This document shows, piece after piece, positions 1-8,064 of a stretch of DNA of 64,000 nucleotides. Below the pieces are notes generated by a model that made no database searches, was not told where the DNA came from, and worked only from the letters and a program-made list of their open reading frames with translations. The stretch is from Devosia sp. FJ2-5-3 (GTDB lineage: Bacteria; Pseudomonadota; Alphaproteobacteria; Rhizobiales; Devosiaceae). Location: assembly GCF_029201545.1 (NCBI RefSeq), contig NZ_CP104007.1, positions 1,398,501 to 1,462,500 of the forward strand, in the 5' to 3' direction. Position numbers and translations under genes: made by a program. The stretch's first letter is position 1, and every line of letters begins with the position of its first letter.

Positions 1-202
1 CGGCCATGTCGAGGGGCAGGGCGGCGACACCACCCTTGCCGGGCGCCGCCGTCACGGTTTCCAGTGCTGCCGCGAGCCGATCCTGATCCCGGTCGGCAAT
101 CACCACATTGGCGCCCTGCGCCTTGAGCAGGAGGCATGTGGGTGTGCCCAGGTAACCGGCACCGCCGGCCACAAGCACTGTACGTCCATCCATCTGGAAC
201 AT
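1..202 (-). CDS. SDR-family oxidoreductase, N-terminal part (cut by window edge)
   Basis: The reverse strand reads MFQMDGRTVLVAGGAGYLG and continues open to base 1, so only about 67 residues are present. The glycine-rich GGAGYLG is a Rossmann nucleotide-binding loop, and 'VVIADRD' about 20 residues later fits the second beta strand, whose acidic residue usually selects NAD. This supports a short-chain dehydrogenase or NAD-dependent epimerase. The start could be the ATG at 202 or the in-frame ATG at 193. It lies 10 bases downstream of the Gfo/Idh/MocA gene on the same strand, so the two are probably co-transcribed. The substrate cannot be told from this fragment. Confidence 0.7.
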   Translation of the reverse strand, partial: MFQMDGRTVLVAGGAGYLGTPTCLLLKAQGANVVIADRDQDRLAAALETVTAAPGKGGVAALPLDMA

Positions 203-212
203 TGGTTCTTCT

Positions 213-1220
213 CTACTGATCGAGGGAGACGATCGTGCGGTCGGTCCAGCTGCGCTTTGCGCCCAGCGCGACCATGAGATTGAGCCGCGCTTCTTCGAGC
301 GTGGCCAAATGGCAGGGCTTGCCCTCGAGGGCATCGAGCATGGCATTGGCCTGGATGGAGAACCGGGCCTGGTGGGCTTCGGTCGGCACCAGCCCGTCCA
401 TGAAGTCGTGCGTTTCCTTGTCCTGGCCGCTGTCGTCGTCGGCAAAGCTCAGGATCGAGTGGTTGAGCGTCAGATTGCCCTTGGTGCCGATGAATTCGGT
501 TCGGGCGATATTGGGCTTCTGGAACTGGTTGATGGTGACATTGGCCATCGCCCCGCTTTCGAAGCAGATATTGACGAGGCAGGTGTCCTCGGTCTCGGTG
601 CCCTGGAGCACGAGACGGTCATGCATCGCGCCTACGGCGACGGGCCGACCCATCAGCCAGATCAGCATATCGAAGGTGTGGCTGGCTGCATCGAGAATGG
701 CGCCGCCACCCATTTCCGGGCGAGCATAATAGGTGCGCTGGAAGTCCGGGCGATATTTGGGAAATTCCTGGCCCGAATTGGCATAGACCAGTCGCAGATC
801 GCCGATCTTGCCGTTTGCAATACCCTCGCGCACGGCCAGCAATTCGGGAGCGATGCGTCGGATATAGCCGACACGCGCCAAAACGCCCGATTTCCTGACG
901 GCCTCGATGGCGGCGTCGACGCCGTCCATGGTCACGGCCAGCGGCTTTTCGACCATGAAGGCGAGGCCGGCCTCGGCGCAGCGCTGCATCAATGGCACAT
1001 GCAGATGGGCCGGAGCGCAGATGACCGCGAGATCGTAAGAAGAGAGATCGGCCTCCTCCAGGGCGGCGTAGCTGGCCTCGAGCGGAAACATCTCCTCGGC
1101 CTCGGCGCGCCGTTCCGCGTGCGGCTCGACGATCGACAGGCTTGCCCGCCCTGTCGCCAGATAGCCACGCAGATGCCGGCGGCCAATGCCACCACTGCCG
1201 ATAATCAGAACCCTCTTCAT
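213..1220 (-). CDS. Gfo/Idh/MocA-family oxidoreductase
   Basis: NAD(P)-dependent sugar or cyclitol dehydrogenase of about 335 residues, the usual family length. The N-terminal Rossmann loop GSGGIGRRH is at residues 8-16, and the family signature EKPLA is at 91-95. The C-terminal half carries the typical beta-sheet domain ('GGGAILDAASHTFDMLIWL'). An upstream ATG at 1256 exists, but ATG 1220 is preferred because a GGGGGA sequence precedes it and the Rossmann fold starts at once. It is divergent from the FadR regulator at 1432. Members of this family handle many sugars. One, YjhC/NanOx, converts 2,7-anhydro-sialic acid, which is worth considering given the NanA-like lyase nearby, but that link is only contextual. 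Confidence 0.88.
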   Translation of the reverse strand: MKRVLIIGSGGIGRRHLRGYLATGRASLSIVEPHAERRAEAEEMFPLEASYAALEEADLSSYDLAVICAPAHLHVPLMQRCAEAGLAFMVEKPLAVTMDGVDAAIEAVRKSGVLARVGYIRRIAPELLAVREGIANGKIGDLRLVYANSGQEFPKYRPDFQRTYYARPEMGGGAILDAASHTFDMLIWLMGRPVAVGAMHDRLVLQGTETEDTCLVNICFESGAMANVTINQFQKPNIARTEFIGTKGNLTLNHSILSFADDDSGQDKETHDFMDGLVPTEAHQARFSIQANAMLDALEGKPCHLATLEEARLNLMVALGAKRSWTDRTIVSLDQ

Positions 1221-1266
1221 TCCGTCCCCCATCAAGCGCTGATTGGTGCTTGACACTCCAAAAAAC

Positions 1267-1277
1267 TATGTTGTTAT
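1267..1277. promoter_or_regulatory. Candidate operator half (ATAACAAYATA motif, copy 1)
   Basis: TATGTTGTTAT lies in the divergent region between the Gfo/Idh gene and the FadR regulator. Its reverse complement ATAACAACATA matches ATAACAATATA at 12643-12653 in another divergent promoter region at 10 of 11 bases. Sharing of an AT-rich motif between two control regions of one catabolic cluster suggests a common regulator, possibly the FadR protein at 1432. The motif is short, so this is tentative. Confidence 0.3.
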
Positions 1278-1431
1278 GTTAATGAGATATCTTGGACTGT
1301 CAACACGGGTGCAGCCGTGTTTTTGAAGGAATTCGTTTGGCGAACTTCTGTTTCGTGGGATGAAATTTCTGCCGCTGGCGGAAATATCCCAATTGCGTAG
1401 AATTCGATTTCTGGGAGGGGTCGGGACGATT

Positions 1432-2274
1432 ATGCAGATATCCAGTTTTCCGGGCCCAGTGCGCCCAGATGTCGATCCAAGTGCCAAGTTTGGTCGACCA
1501 GATTTGAGCAAGGGTTCGCCAAACCCGTGCGGACAGCCAGCCAATGGTCCGAGTGCGGTGCCGGATGCTGCCGAGATTGCGTCAACCATCGCCCGGGACA
1601 TTCATTCCGGTGCGCTCGAAGAGGGTGGCATGCTCGCATCCGAGCGTCACCTTTGCGAGCGTTTTGGCGTCGGTCGCTCGATCATTCGCGAAGCGATCAA
1701 GCAGCTGGAGGCGATGAGCCTTGTCGAGCTGCGCAAGGGGCATCGGCCCCGCGTGGTCTATCCTACCCTGGCGCGTCTGCTGGACAGTATTTCGGGCGCA
1801 TCGCGCTTGCTGTTCAGCGGCACCGAGGGCGGCGCCCATATGGAGCAGGCGCGCCTGTTCCTTGAAACCAGCATGGTTCGCTATGCAGCCCAATCCGCCA
1901 CGCCGGCCCAGATCGGCAAGATGGTTGCGGCGATCGAGAAGGCCGATGGCGCGATCGAGGATTTGCCGCGCTTCCGCGATGCCGACGTGGAATTCCACCG
2001 GGCGCTCGCCGAGGTGCCGGGCAATCCGATTTTCATCGCGCTACACGACGCCTTTGTCGGTGGGCTGATGCGGGCCCGGCCCGACCCTACCGAAATCGCG
2101 CGCCATAACCGGCGCAGCAATGACGAGCACAAGGGTGTGGTGCAGGCCATCATCGCCCGCGATGCGGAGGCGGCGGTCACCATCCTGACCAAACACCTGA
2201 CGCGAAATTACGCCGTCTATGTCAATCACGTGCTGGCCCCGATGGGGGGCGGCAATCAAGCGCTGGAGGTTTAG
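1432..2274 (+). CDS. FadR-family (GntR/FCD) transcriptional regulator
   Basis: About 280 residues. A GntR winged helix-turn-helix is at roughly residues 45-110 (core 'LASERHLCERFGVGRSIIRE'). It is followed by an FCD ligand-binding domain whose metal-ligand pattern is recognisable: D..EFH near 'DADVEFHRALAE', then 'EHKGVVQAI' and 'LTKHL'. The ATG at 1432 is chosen over the one at 1360 because GGGAGGGG at 1413-1420 precedes it; the first 40 residues are poorly conserved-looking in either case. It stands just upstream of the ABC importer and NanA-like lyase on the same strand. NanR of E. coli is also FadR-type, so a NanR-like role is possible but not shown. Confidence 0.88.
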   Translation: MQISSFPGPVRPDVDPSAKFGRPDLSKGSPNPCGQPANGPSAVPDAAEIASTIARDIHSGALEEGGMLASERHLCERFGVGRSIIREAIKQLEAMSLVELRKGHRPRVVYPTLARLLDSISGASRLLFSGTEGGAHMEQARLFLETSMVRYAAQSATPAQIGKMVAAIEKADGAIEDLPRFRDADVEFHRALAEVPGNPIFIALHDAFVGGLMRARPDPTEIARHNRRSNDEHKGVVQAIIARDAEAAVTILTKHLTRNYAVYVNHVLAPMGGGNQALEV

Positions 2275-2374
2275 CCGATCACCGACTTCCGCAGCATTGG
2301 CTGCGGCGCCCGGGACTGACGTGGGGTTCGTTCCGGAGCAGAGTTCAAAATATTTTTCTAACAGGGGAACGTAG

Positions 2375-4006
2375 ATGCAATTCAAGAAACTGATCGCTAC
2401 CGGCCTGGCCGTGCTGATGACGTCCACCGCCATTGGCGGCGTGGTCGCTCAGCCGATCAACGAAAATCCATTGTCCGATCCGCGCGTGCGCCAGGCGATT
2501 TCCTACGCCATCGACATGGACACGATCGCGGAGACCATTTTCGAGGGCGCTGCCATTCCGGCCGACGGCCTTCTGCCGGATGGTCCGAACAAGCCGACCG
2601 ATCTCAACCCGTACAAATATGATCCGGACAAGGCTCGCGAACTCCTCGCCGAAGCTGGCTGGGACAGCAATCGCGAACTGGACGTCGTCTTCTATTACGC
2701 CGACCAGGCAACGACCGACCTTATGGCCGCCATGCAGGCCTATCTCGCCGATGTCGGCATCAAGATGAACTACCGCCTGCTCGAGGGCGATATCGGCTCG
2801 CAGATCTCGGTGGTGCCGGATGATCCGGTAAACGGCCCGTCCAAGGTCACCTGGGATATGCTCTACGGTGCCCGCGCCGCGCTGGCCCTGCAGGAATATT
2901 TCAACCGCTATGCCCTGGGCGGCAAGCCGATGATCCCGAACATTCCGCGGATGAACGAGCTGGTGGCCAAGGTCAACGGCACGACGGATCCGGAAATCCA
3001 GCGCGAAGGCTACTTCGAGATGGAGCGGATCATCAACGAGAACGTCTACCAGATCCCGCTGTACTACCAGCAGCTCTACACGTTCGAGAGCACGCGCCTC
3101 AACCGCAACGGTGCCCCATACGGCAACGAGCAGTACAATTACAACTGGGGTGTCGAAGGCTGGACGATCGAGCCCGATGCCAGCGGCAAGGCGGTGATGT
3201 ACACCAATACCGCCCCTGCCCAGTTCTTCGAAGTGCCGTGGCAGAATCTGGGGATCTGGGTCTCCAACAAGTTCGCCTTCGACACCGTTCTCGAATCCGA
3301 CGGCGACCTGCTGCCGATCGGCGGCGAGATGGCTGACACCTATTCCGTTAGCGACGACGGCCTCACCTTCACGGTGACGCTCAAGGATGGCCTGACCTGG
3401 CACGATGGCACCGCCATTACCGGCGATGACCTGGCCTGGTCGATCGGGGCCGCGATGAAGTTCCCGATCACCCATCCCGTGGTCAAGTCGACCCTGGCCA
3501 AGATCGATGGCGCCGAGGCATTCGTGGCCGGCGAGGCCGATGCTGTCTCCGGCGTCAGCGTCGACGGCAATACGGTCACCGTCAAGTTCGCGACGGTCGA
3601 TCCCAATGTGCTGCTGACTTTCAGCCAGTTCGCACCGCTTCCGGCCGCACAGTTCGAAGGTGTCGACCCGATCAATCTCCAGCAGGCTCCCTACTGGCAG
3701 AAGCCGATCGGCTCGGGTCCGTTCAAGATCGATGAAGTCGTGATGAACGACTACACGACGCTCGTGCCGTTCGAGGGCTATCACAAGGGCACTCCGAAGA
3801 TCGAACAGATCATCGCCAGCCCGTCCTATGAAAACGACGCGAACCTGCTCGTCAACGCAACCGCCGGCAAGGCCGATTTCGGCTACACCAAGGTTGCCAG
3901 CGACGTGCCGGCACTCGAAGCGCTGGATCACATGGTCGTGCACCCGATCAACATCCCCTACACGCGCATGCTCTGGATCAACCAGTTCCCGCATCCGACG
4001 AACTGA
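2375..4006 (+). CDS. Circularly permuted family-5 (peptide-type) ABC substrate-binding protein
   Basis: A 543-residue secreted binding protein with an Sec signal peptide (residues 1 to about 25, ending GVVA). The block order is abnormal. Residues about 31-265 ('DPRVRQAISYAID', 'YDPDKARELLAEAGW', 'YQIPLYYQQLYTFES', 'NWGVEGWTIEP') correspond to the usual C-terminal half of DppA/OppA-type proteins. Residues about 272-543 ('VMYTNTAPAQ', 'DGLTFTVTLKDGLTWHDG', 'GSGPFKI', 'YHKGTPKIEQI', 'ADFGYTKVASDVPALE', 'RMLWINQFPHPTN') correspond to the usual N-terminal half. The stop falls exactly where the chain would normally continue into 'NPLSDPRVRQ'. Compare the proteins at 57284 and 58936: there 'TWTFKLREGVQFHRG' is near residue 100 and 'LVRRALMHAID' near 295. 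It has a good RBS (AGGGGAAC) and a permease 80 bases later, so it is probably functional. The ligand is unknown. Confidence 0.93.
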   Translation: MQFKKLIATGLAVLMTSTAIGGVVAQPINENPLSDPRVRQAISYAIDMDTIAETIFEGAAIPADGLLPDGPNKPTDLNPYKYDPDKARELLAEAGWDSNRELDVVFYYADQATTDLMAAMQAYLADVGIKMNYRLLEGDIGSQISVVPDDPVNGPSKVTWDMLYGARAALALQEYFNRYALGGKPMIPNIPRMNELVAKVNGTTDPEIQREGYFEMERIINENVYQIPLYYQQLYTFESTRLNRNGAPYGNEQYNYNWGVEGWTIEPDASGKAVMYTNTAPAQFFEVPWQNLGIWVSNKFAFDTVLESDGDLLPIGGEMADTYSVSDDGLTFTVTLKDGLTWHDGTAITGDDLAWSIGAAMKFPITHPVVKSTLAKIDGAEAFVAGEADAVSGVSVDGNTVTVKFATVDPNVLLTFSQFAPLPAAQFEGVDPINLQQAPYWQKPIGSGPFKIDEVVMNDYTTLVPFEGYHKGTPKIEQIIASPSYENDANLLVNATAGKADFGYTKVASDVPALEALDHMVVHPINIPYTRMLWINQFPHPTN

Positions 4007-4017
4007 TTTGACTGACG

Positions 4018-4045
4018 GGAGCGCCGGCTTCGAGGCCGGCGCTCC
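4018..4045 (+). terminator. Intercistronic stem-loop after the binding-protein gene
   Basis: Perfect inverted repeat GGAGCGCCGGC / GCCGGCGCTCC with loop TTCGAG. It sits 12 bases after the binding-protein stop and 40 bases before the permease start. There is no T-run, so it is more likely an mRNA-stabilising or attenuating hairpin that lets the binding protein be made in excess than a full terminator. Similar hairpins follow the binding-protein genes at 32103, 58876 and 60531. Confidence 0.6.
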
Positions 4046-4085
4046 TCGCATATTTTCCAATTAAGACGGGGACTGGCCAGACACC

Positions 4086-5048
4086 ATGCTGACCTACATC
4101 ATCAGGCGCATCCTGATCCTGATCCCGATGGCATTCGTCATCTGCTTCCTGGTTTATCTGGGGCTTGAGCTCACGCCGGGGGACGCTGTCTCCCACATGA
4201 TCAGTCCCGATATGCTCGGCAGCATGGATCCGGAACGACTAGAAGCCCTGCGCCAGTCGCTCGGGCTCGGTCAGCCTTTCTATGTCCGGTTCTGGTCCTG
4301 GTTCACCAATCTGATCCAGGGCAATTTCGGCTATTCAACCAATGGCGGCGTGCCCATTGCCAACATCATCGCGACGCGCCTGCCGGCCACGCTGGAACTG
4401 GCCGCCATCGCGCTGTTGTTCTCGACGGTGATCGGCTGCATCCTGGGCGTGGTCAGTGCGCTCAAGCGCGGCAGCGCCACCGACAGCGCGCTGACGGTCG
4501 TCGGCATGCTGGGCGTCTCCATCCCCGAATTCTTCTTCGGCCTCGTCGCCATCCTGATTTTCGGTCTCAATCTCGGCTGGTTGCCCGTGGGCGGACGTTC
4601 CATGCCTGGCTATCTGACCTTCTGGGATCGGGTGCCGCATCTGGTCATGCCATCCCTCGTGCTCTCCATCATGCTGACCGCCGGCGTCATGCGTTATGCG
4701 CGCTCCTCCATGCTCGATGCGCTGAGCCGCGATTTCATCAAGACCGCCCGTTCGAAGGGCCTGCCGGAATGGCGCGTCAACGTGCTGCACGGCTTTCGCG
4801 TGGCGCTGACCCCGGTGGTCGTGCTGATCGGCTTCCGCCTGCCGGTGCTCATCGGCGGCTCGGTCATCATCGAACAGGTCTTTCAATGGCCCGGGATCGG
4901 CAATGAGTTCATCTCGGCCGTCCGCTCCCAGGATTATCCGGTGGTGATGACCATCGCGCTGCTCTCGGTGATGGCAGTGCTGATCGCCAGCCTGATCGTC
5001 GACATCCTGACCGCCCTTATCGATCCGCGCGTGCGGCTGGGAGAATAG
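4086..5048 (+). CDS. ABC transporter permease, DppB/OppB type
   Basis: Inner-membrane subunit of about 320 residues. It starts with the classic 'YIIRRILILIPMAFVICFLVY' hydrophobic helix, then the extracellular loop 'ELTPGDAV..', and several further membrane segments. The cytoplasmic coupling loop that docks on the ATPases is visible as 'LSRDFIKTARSKGLPEWRV'. Length and order fit the first permease of a dipeptide/oligopeptide/nickel-type importer. It is separated by 4 bases from the second permease, with which it should form the heterodimeric channel for the ligand delivered by the permuted binding protein upstream. Confidence 0.93.
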   Translation: MLTYIIRRILILIPMAFVICFLVYLGLELTPGDAVSHMISPDMLGSMDPERLEALRQSLGLGQPFYVRFWSWFTNLIQGNFGYSTNGGVPIANIIATRLPATLELAAIALLFSTVIGCILGVVSALKRGSATDSALTVVGMLGVSIPEFFFGLVAILIFGLNLGWLPVGGRSMPGYLTFWDRVPHLVMPSLVLSIMLTAGVMRYARSSMLDALSRDFIKTARSKGLPEWRVNVLHGFRVALTPVVVLIGFRLPVLIGGSVIIEQVFQWPGIGNEFISAVRSQDYPVVMTIALLSVMAVLIASLIVDILTALIDPRVRLGE

Positions 5049-5052
5049 TTTC

Positions 5053-5994
5053 ATGACAGCCCCCATTGCTCGTTCCACTCGCCGTCGCACAAGGCTAGAC
5101 GCCCAGTTCGATCGCATCCGCGCCCGTGAGGAGGCCGGCGAGGCCCGCTCCCGCGGCGGCTCGCGAACATTCAACAAATTCCTCAACAACCGGCTTGCCG
5201 TGGTCGGACTGGTCATCTTTTCGGTGATCATCCTCGCCTCGATCTTCGCACCGCTCCTCACGCCCTACGATCCGAACAAGATCGATTTGCGTGGCATGCT
5301 GCAGGCCCCGTCCTGGGAGCACTGGTTCGGCACCGACCGCACCGGCCGCGACCTCTTTTCGCGCGTGCTCTATGGCGGCCGCATCTCGATCCTCGTGGGA
5401 TTGGGAAGCGCCATCATGGCGGCCATAGTGGGCGTGCTGATCGGGGTCTATACCGGCTATGTCGGCGGCTGGCTCGATGCCCTCGCCATGCGCATCTCGG
5501 AAATCTTCATGTCGTTTCCGCAGATCATCCTCGTGCTGATGCTGGTCTCGATCCTTGGCCAGTCGCTGCTCAATTTGATGCTGATCTTCACGCTCACCGG
5601 ATGGGGCGGAATCTACCGCATGGCCCGGGCGCGCATGCTCAGCCTGCGCGAAGAAGAATATGTGCTGGCGCTGCGCAGCTTCGGGCTGTCCCGGCCGCTC
5701 ATTGCCTACAAGCACATGCTGCCCAATGCCCTCGGCCCGATCATGGTCAACATTACCCTCTCGACGGCGGCGTTCATCCTGCAGGAAGCGGGCCTCAGCT
5801 TCCTTGGGCTCGGCGTGCCGCTCTCCATCCCGACCTGGGGCAATATTCTCAACGTGGCGCAGGACCTTCGCGTGCTGCAGACCAATTGGTGGATCTGGCT
5901 GCCTGTCGGCACCGTGATTTCGCTCTTCGTGCTCAGCGTCAATTTCATTGGCGATGGTCTGCGCGATGCGACAGATCCGACCCAGCAAGGATAA
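5053..5994 (+). CDS. ABC transporter permease, DppC/OppC type
   Basis: Second channel subunit, about 313 residues. An arginine-rich cytoplasmic N-terminus (residues 1-40) leads into 'NNRLAVVGLVIFSVIILASIFAPLL', the typical first helix of DppC proteins, then the loop 'WFGTDRTGRDLFSRVLYGGRISL'-like region (FGTDRTGRD) that is a family hallmark. The coupling motif is near 'ALRSFGLSRPLIAYKHMLP'. It lies between the other permease (4-base gap) and the first ATPase (4-base gap), so translation is probably coupled along the operon. Confidence 0.93.
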   Translation: MTAPIARSTRRRTRLDAQFDRIRAREEAGEARSRGGSRTFNKFLNNRLAVVGLVIFSVIILASIFAPLLTPYDPNKIDLRGMLQAPSWEHWFGTDRTGRDLFSRVLYGGRISILVGLGSAIMAAIVGVLIGVYTGYVGGWLDALAMRISEIFMSFPQIILVLMLVSILGQSLLNLMLIFTLTGWGGIYRMARARMLSLREEEYVLALRSFGLSRPLIAYKHMLPNALGPIMVNITLSTAAFILQEAGLSFLGLGVPLSIPTWGNILNVAQDLRVLQTNWWIWLPVGTVISLFVLSVNFIGDGLRDATDPTQQG

Positions 5995-5998
5995 GGCG

Positions 5999-7009
5999 AT
6001 GACCGATACGCAAGATATCGCCATCAGCGTGCGCGATCTCAAAACCTTCTTCTACACCAATAATCGCTGCAACCGGGCTCTCAACGGCGTCTCCTTCGAC
6101 ATCAAGAAGGGCAAGACGCTGTGCATCGTCGGCGAAAGCGGCTGCGGCAAATCCGTGACCGCCGCCTCGATCATGCAATTGCTGCCCGATCTGTCACGCA
6201 TCGAGGATGGCGAGATCATCTATCACGCCGATCGCGGGGACATTCCGCTCCACGCTCTGGAGAAGAACGGCCGCGACATGCGCCGCATTCGCGGCGGCGA
6301 GATCGCCATGATCTTCCAGGATCCGATGACGGCGCTCAATCCGGTTTATTCGGTCGGCTTCCAGATCAAGGAAAGCCTGCGCTACCATCTCAAAATGGTC
6401 GGGAAGGCGGCCCATCAGAAGGCGATTTCCCTCCTCAAGGAAATGGGGATCGCCCTTCCCGAAAAGCGGGTGAACGACTTCCCGCATCGCTATTCGGGCG
6501 GCATGCGTCAACGCGCCATGATCGCCATGGCCATGGCCTGCAACCCCAAGGTTCTGATCGCCGACGAGCCGACAACGGCGCTCGACGTGACCATCCAGGC
6601 GCAGATCTTCGAGCTCATGGACAAGCTCAAGCGCGAGCACGGCACCGGCATCATGCTCATTACCCATGACATGGGCGTGGTGGCCGAACTCGCTGACGAT
6701 GTGGCCGTGATGTATATGGGCAATATCGTCGAGGCCGGGACGGTGGACGAAGTCCTCCGCAATCCGACCCACCCCTATACCAAGGCGCTCCTCTCCTCCG
6801 TGCCCGTTCTGGGCAAGGGCAAGAGCCAGGACATCAAGGCCATTCGCGGCTCGACGCCCGATCCGCTCAACCGACCCAAGGGCTGCCAGTTCGCCGATCG
6901 CTGCGATTTCGCAATCGATCAGTGCAAGGCCATGCCCCCAGAGACACACATGACATCGACCCATCGGGTCATGTGCTGGCGCTACAAGGAGCTTTCCGCT
7001 CATGAATGA
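5999..7009 (+). CDS. ABC transporter ATPase, DppD/OppD type
   Basis: About 336 residues. Walker A GESGCGKS is at residues 45-52. The signature '[14 protein letters not shown]', Walker B '[14 protein letters not shown]' and the switch histidine 'LITHDMG' follow in order. The C-terminal cysteine region ('[19 protein letters not shown]') is the oligopeptide-type extension, which in relatives can hold an iron-sulfur cluster. An upstream ATG at 5948 lies inside the permease gene; ATG 5999 is preferred because it directly begins the conserved domain after AAGG. The gene overlaps the next ATPase gene by 8 bases. Confidence 0.94.
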   Translation: MTDTQDIAISVRDLKTFFYTNNRCNRALNGVSFDIKKGKTLCIVGESGCGKSVTAASIMQLLPDLSRIEDGEIIYHADRGDIPLHALEKNGRDMRRIRGGEIAMIFQDPMTALNPVYSVGFQIKESLRYHLKMVGKAAHQKAISLLKEMGIALPEKRVNDFPHRYSGGMRQRAMIAMAMACNPKVLIADEPTTALDVTIQAQIFELMDKLKREHGTGIMLITHDMGVVAELADDVAVMYMGNIVEAGTVDEVLRNPTHPYTKALLSSVPVLGKGKSQDIKAIRGSTPDPLNRPKGCQFADRCDFAIDQCKAMPPETHMTSTHRVMCWRYKELSAHE

Positions 7010-8042
7010 GGAAAAAGATGTCATTCTCCGCCTGCGCGGGGTGAAGGCGCATTTCCCGGTCAAGGCAGGCGTCTTCAAGCGCACGGTCGGCCATGTGAAG
7101 GCTGTCGACGGCGTCGATATCGACGTCTATCGCGGCGAGGTCCTCGGCCTCGTGGGCGAAAGCGGCTGCGGCAAGACCACGCTCGGCAAGGCCATCCTGC
7201 AGCTGGTGAAGCCCACCGACGGCGAAATCGTCTATAATTCGCCGCAGGGTGAAGAGGCCGATCTGGTCAAGCTCGACAACGAGCAGATGACCCCGTTCCG
7301 CAAGCGCCTGCAGATCGTCTTCCAGGATCCGCATTCCTCGCTCAATCCGGCCTTCACCATTTTCGGCTCGCTCGAAGACCCGCTCAAGAAATACGGGGTC
7401 AAGACGCGCGAGGAGCGCCGCAAGATCATCGGCGACCTGCTCGAAGCGGTGAACATGCGCCGCGAATATATGGACCGCTATCCGCACGAGTTTTCGGGCG
7501 GCCAGCGCCAGCGCATTGGTATTGCCCGGGCGCTCAGCATCGAGCCGGAACTGATCGTCTGCGACGAAGCCGTCTCGGCGCTCGACGTGTCGATCCAGGC
7601 CCAGGTGCTGCAGCTCCTGATGAAGCTCAAGCGCGAGCGAAACCTCACCTATATCTTCATCACCCACGATCTCAGCGTCACCGAATATATCTGCGACCGC
7701 GTCGCCGTGATGTATCTGGGGCGGGTGGTGGAGCTGTGCCGCTCGGAAGATCTCTTTGCCAAAAACCTCCACCCCTATACCGAGGCGCTGCTCTCGGCCA
7801 TTCCAGTGGCGGACCTCGACAAGAAAACCGATCGCATCGTCCTCCAGGGCGACGTGCCGAGCCCGGTGAACCCGCCTTCGGGCTGCCCGTTCCATCCGCG
7901 CTGCCGCTACGCCAAGGACGTCTGCAAGACTGTCGTGCCGCCGCTCAAGCGCTACTCGGTCGACGGGCACGATCACTACGCCTCCTGCCACCTCATCGAT
8001 TTGCCGGAAGCGACGGATGCTCCCGTCGCCATCCCGGCCTGA
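7002..8042 (+). CDS. ABC transporter ATPase, DppF/OppF type
   Basis: About 346 residues. It has Walker A GESGCGKTT, signature '[15 protein letters not shown]', Walker B 'LIVCDEAVSALD' and H-loop 'FITHDLS'. The stretch 'AHFPVKAGVFKRTVGHVKAVDG' near the start is typical of DppF subunits, as is the C-terminal 'CPFHPRCRYAKDVC'. With the DppD-type protein it forms the ATP-hydrolysing heterodimer of the importer. Its start overlaps the preceding gene (ATGAATGA). The following lyase gene begins 22 bases after its stop. Confidence 0.94.
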   Translation: MNEEKDVILRLRGVKAHFPVKAGVFKRTVGHVKAVDGVDIDVYRGEVLGLVGESGCGKTTLGKAILQLVKPTDGEIVYNSPQGEEADLVKLDNEQMTPFRKRLQIVFQDPHSSLNPAFTIFGSLEDPLKKYGVKTREERRKIIGDLLEAVNMRREYMDRYPHEFSGGQRQRIGIARALSIEPELIVCDEAVSALDVSIQAQVLQLLMKLKRERNLTYIFITHDLSVTEYICDRVAVMYLGRVVELCRSEDLFAKNLHPYTEALLSAIPVADLDKKTDRIVLQGDVPSPVNPPSGCPFHPRCRYAKDVCKTVVPPLKRYSVDGHDHYASCHLIDLPEATDAPVAIPA

Positions 8043-8064
8043 TTTTTCCAATTCGGAGCCAAAA

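Noticed and set aside
2375..4006. Assembly mis-join as explanation of the permuted binding protein
   Set aside because: Three joints keep frame and start/stop signals and the permease follows at normal distance, so a chance artefact is unlikely; still to be confirmed with reads.
2345..4060. Long open frame of 571 codons on the minus strand opposite the binding protein
   Set aside because: Histidine/arginine-rich composition typical of the antisense frame of high-GC genes; the plus strand encodes a clear secreted binding protein.
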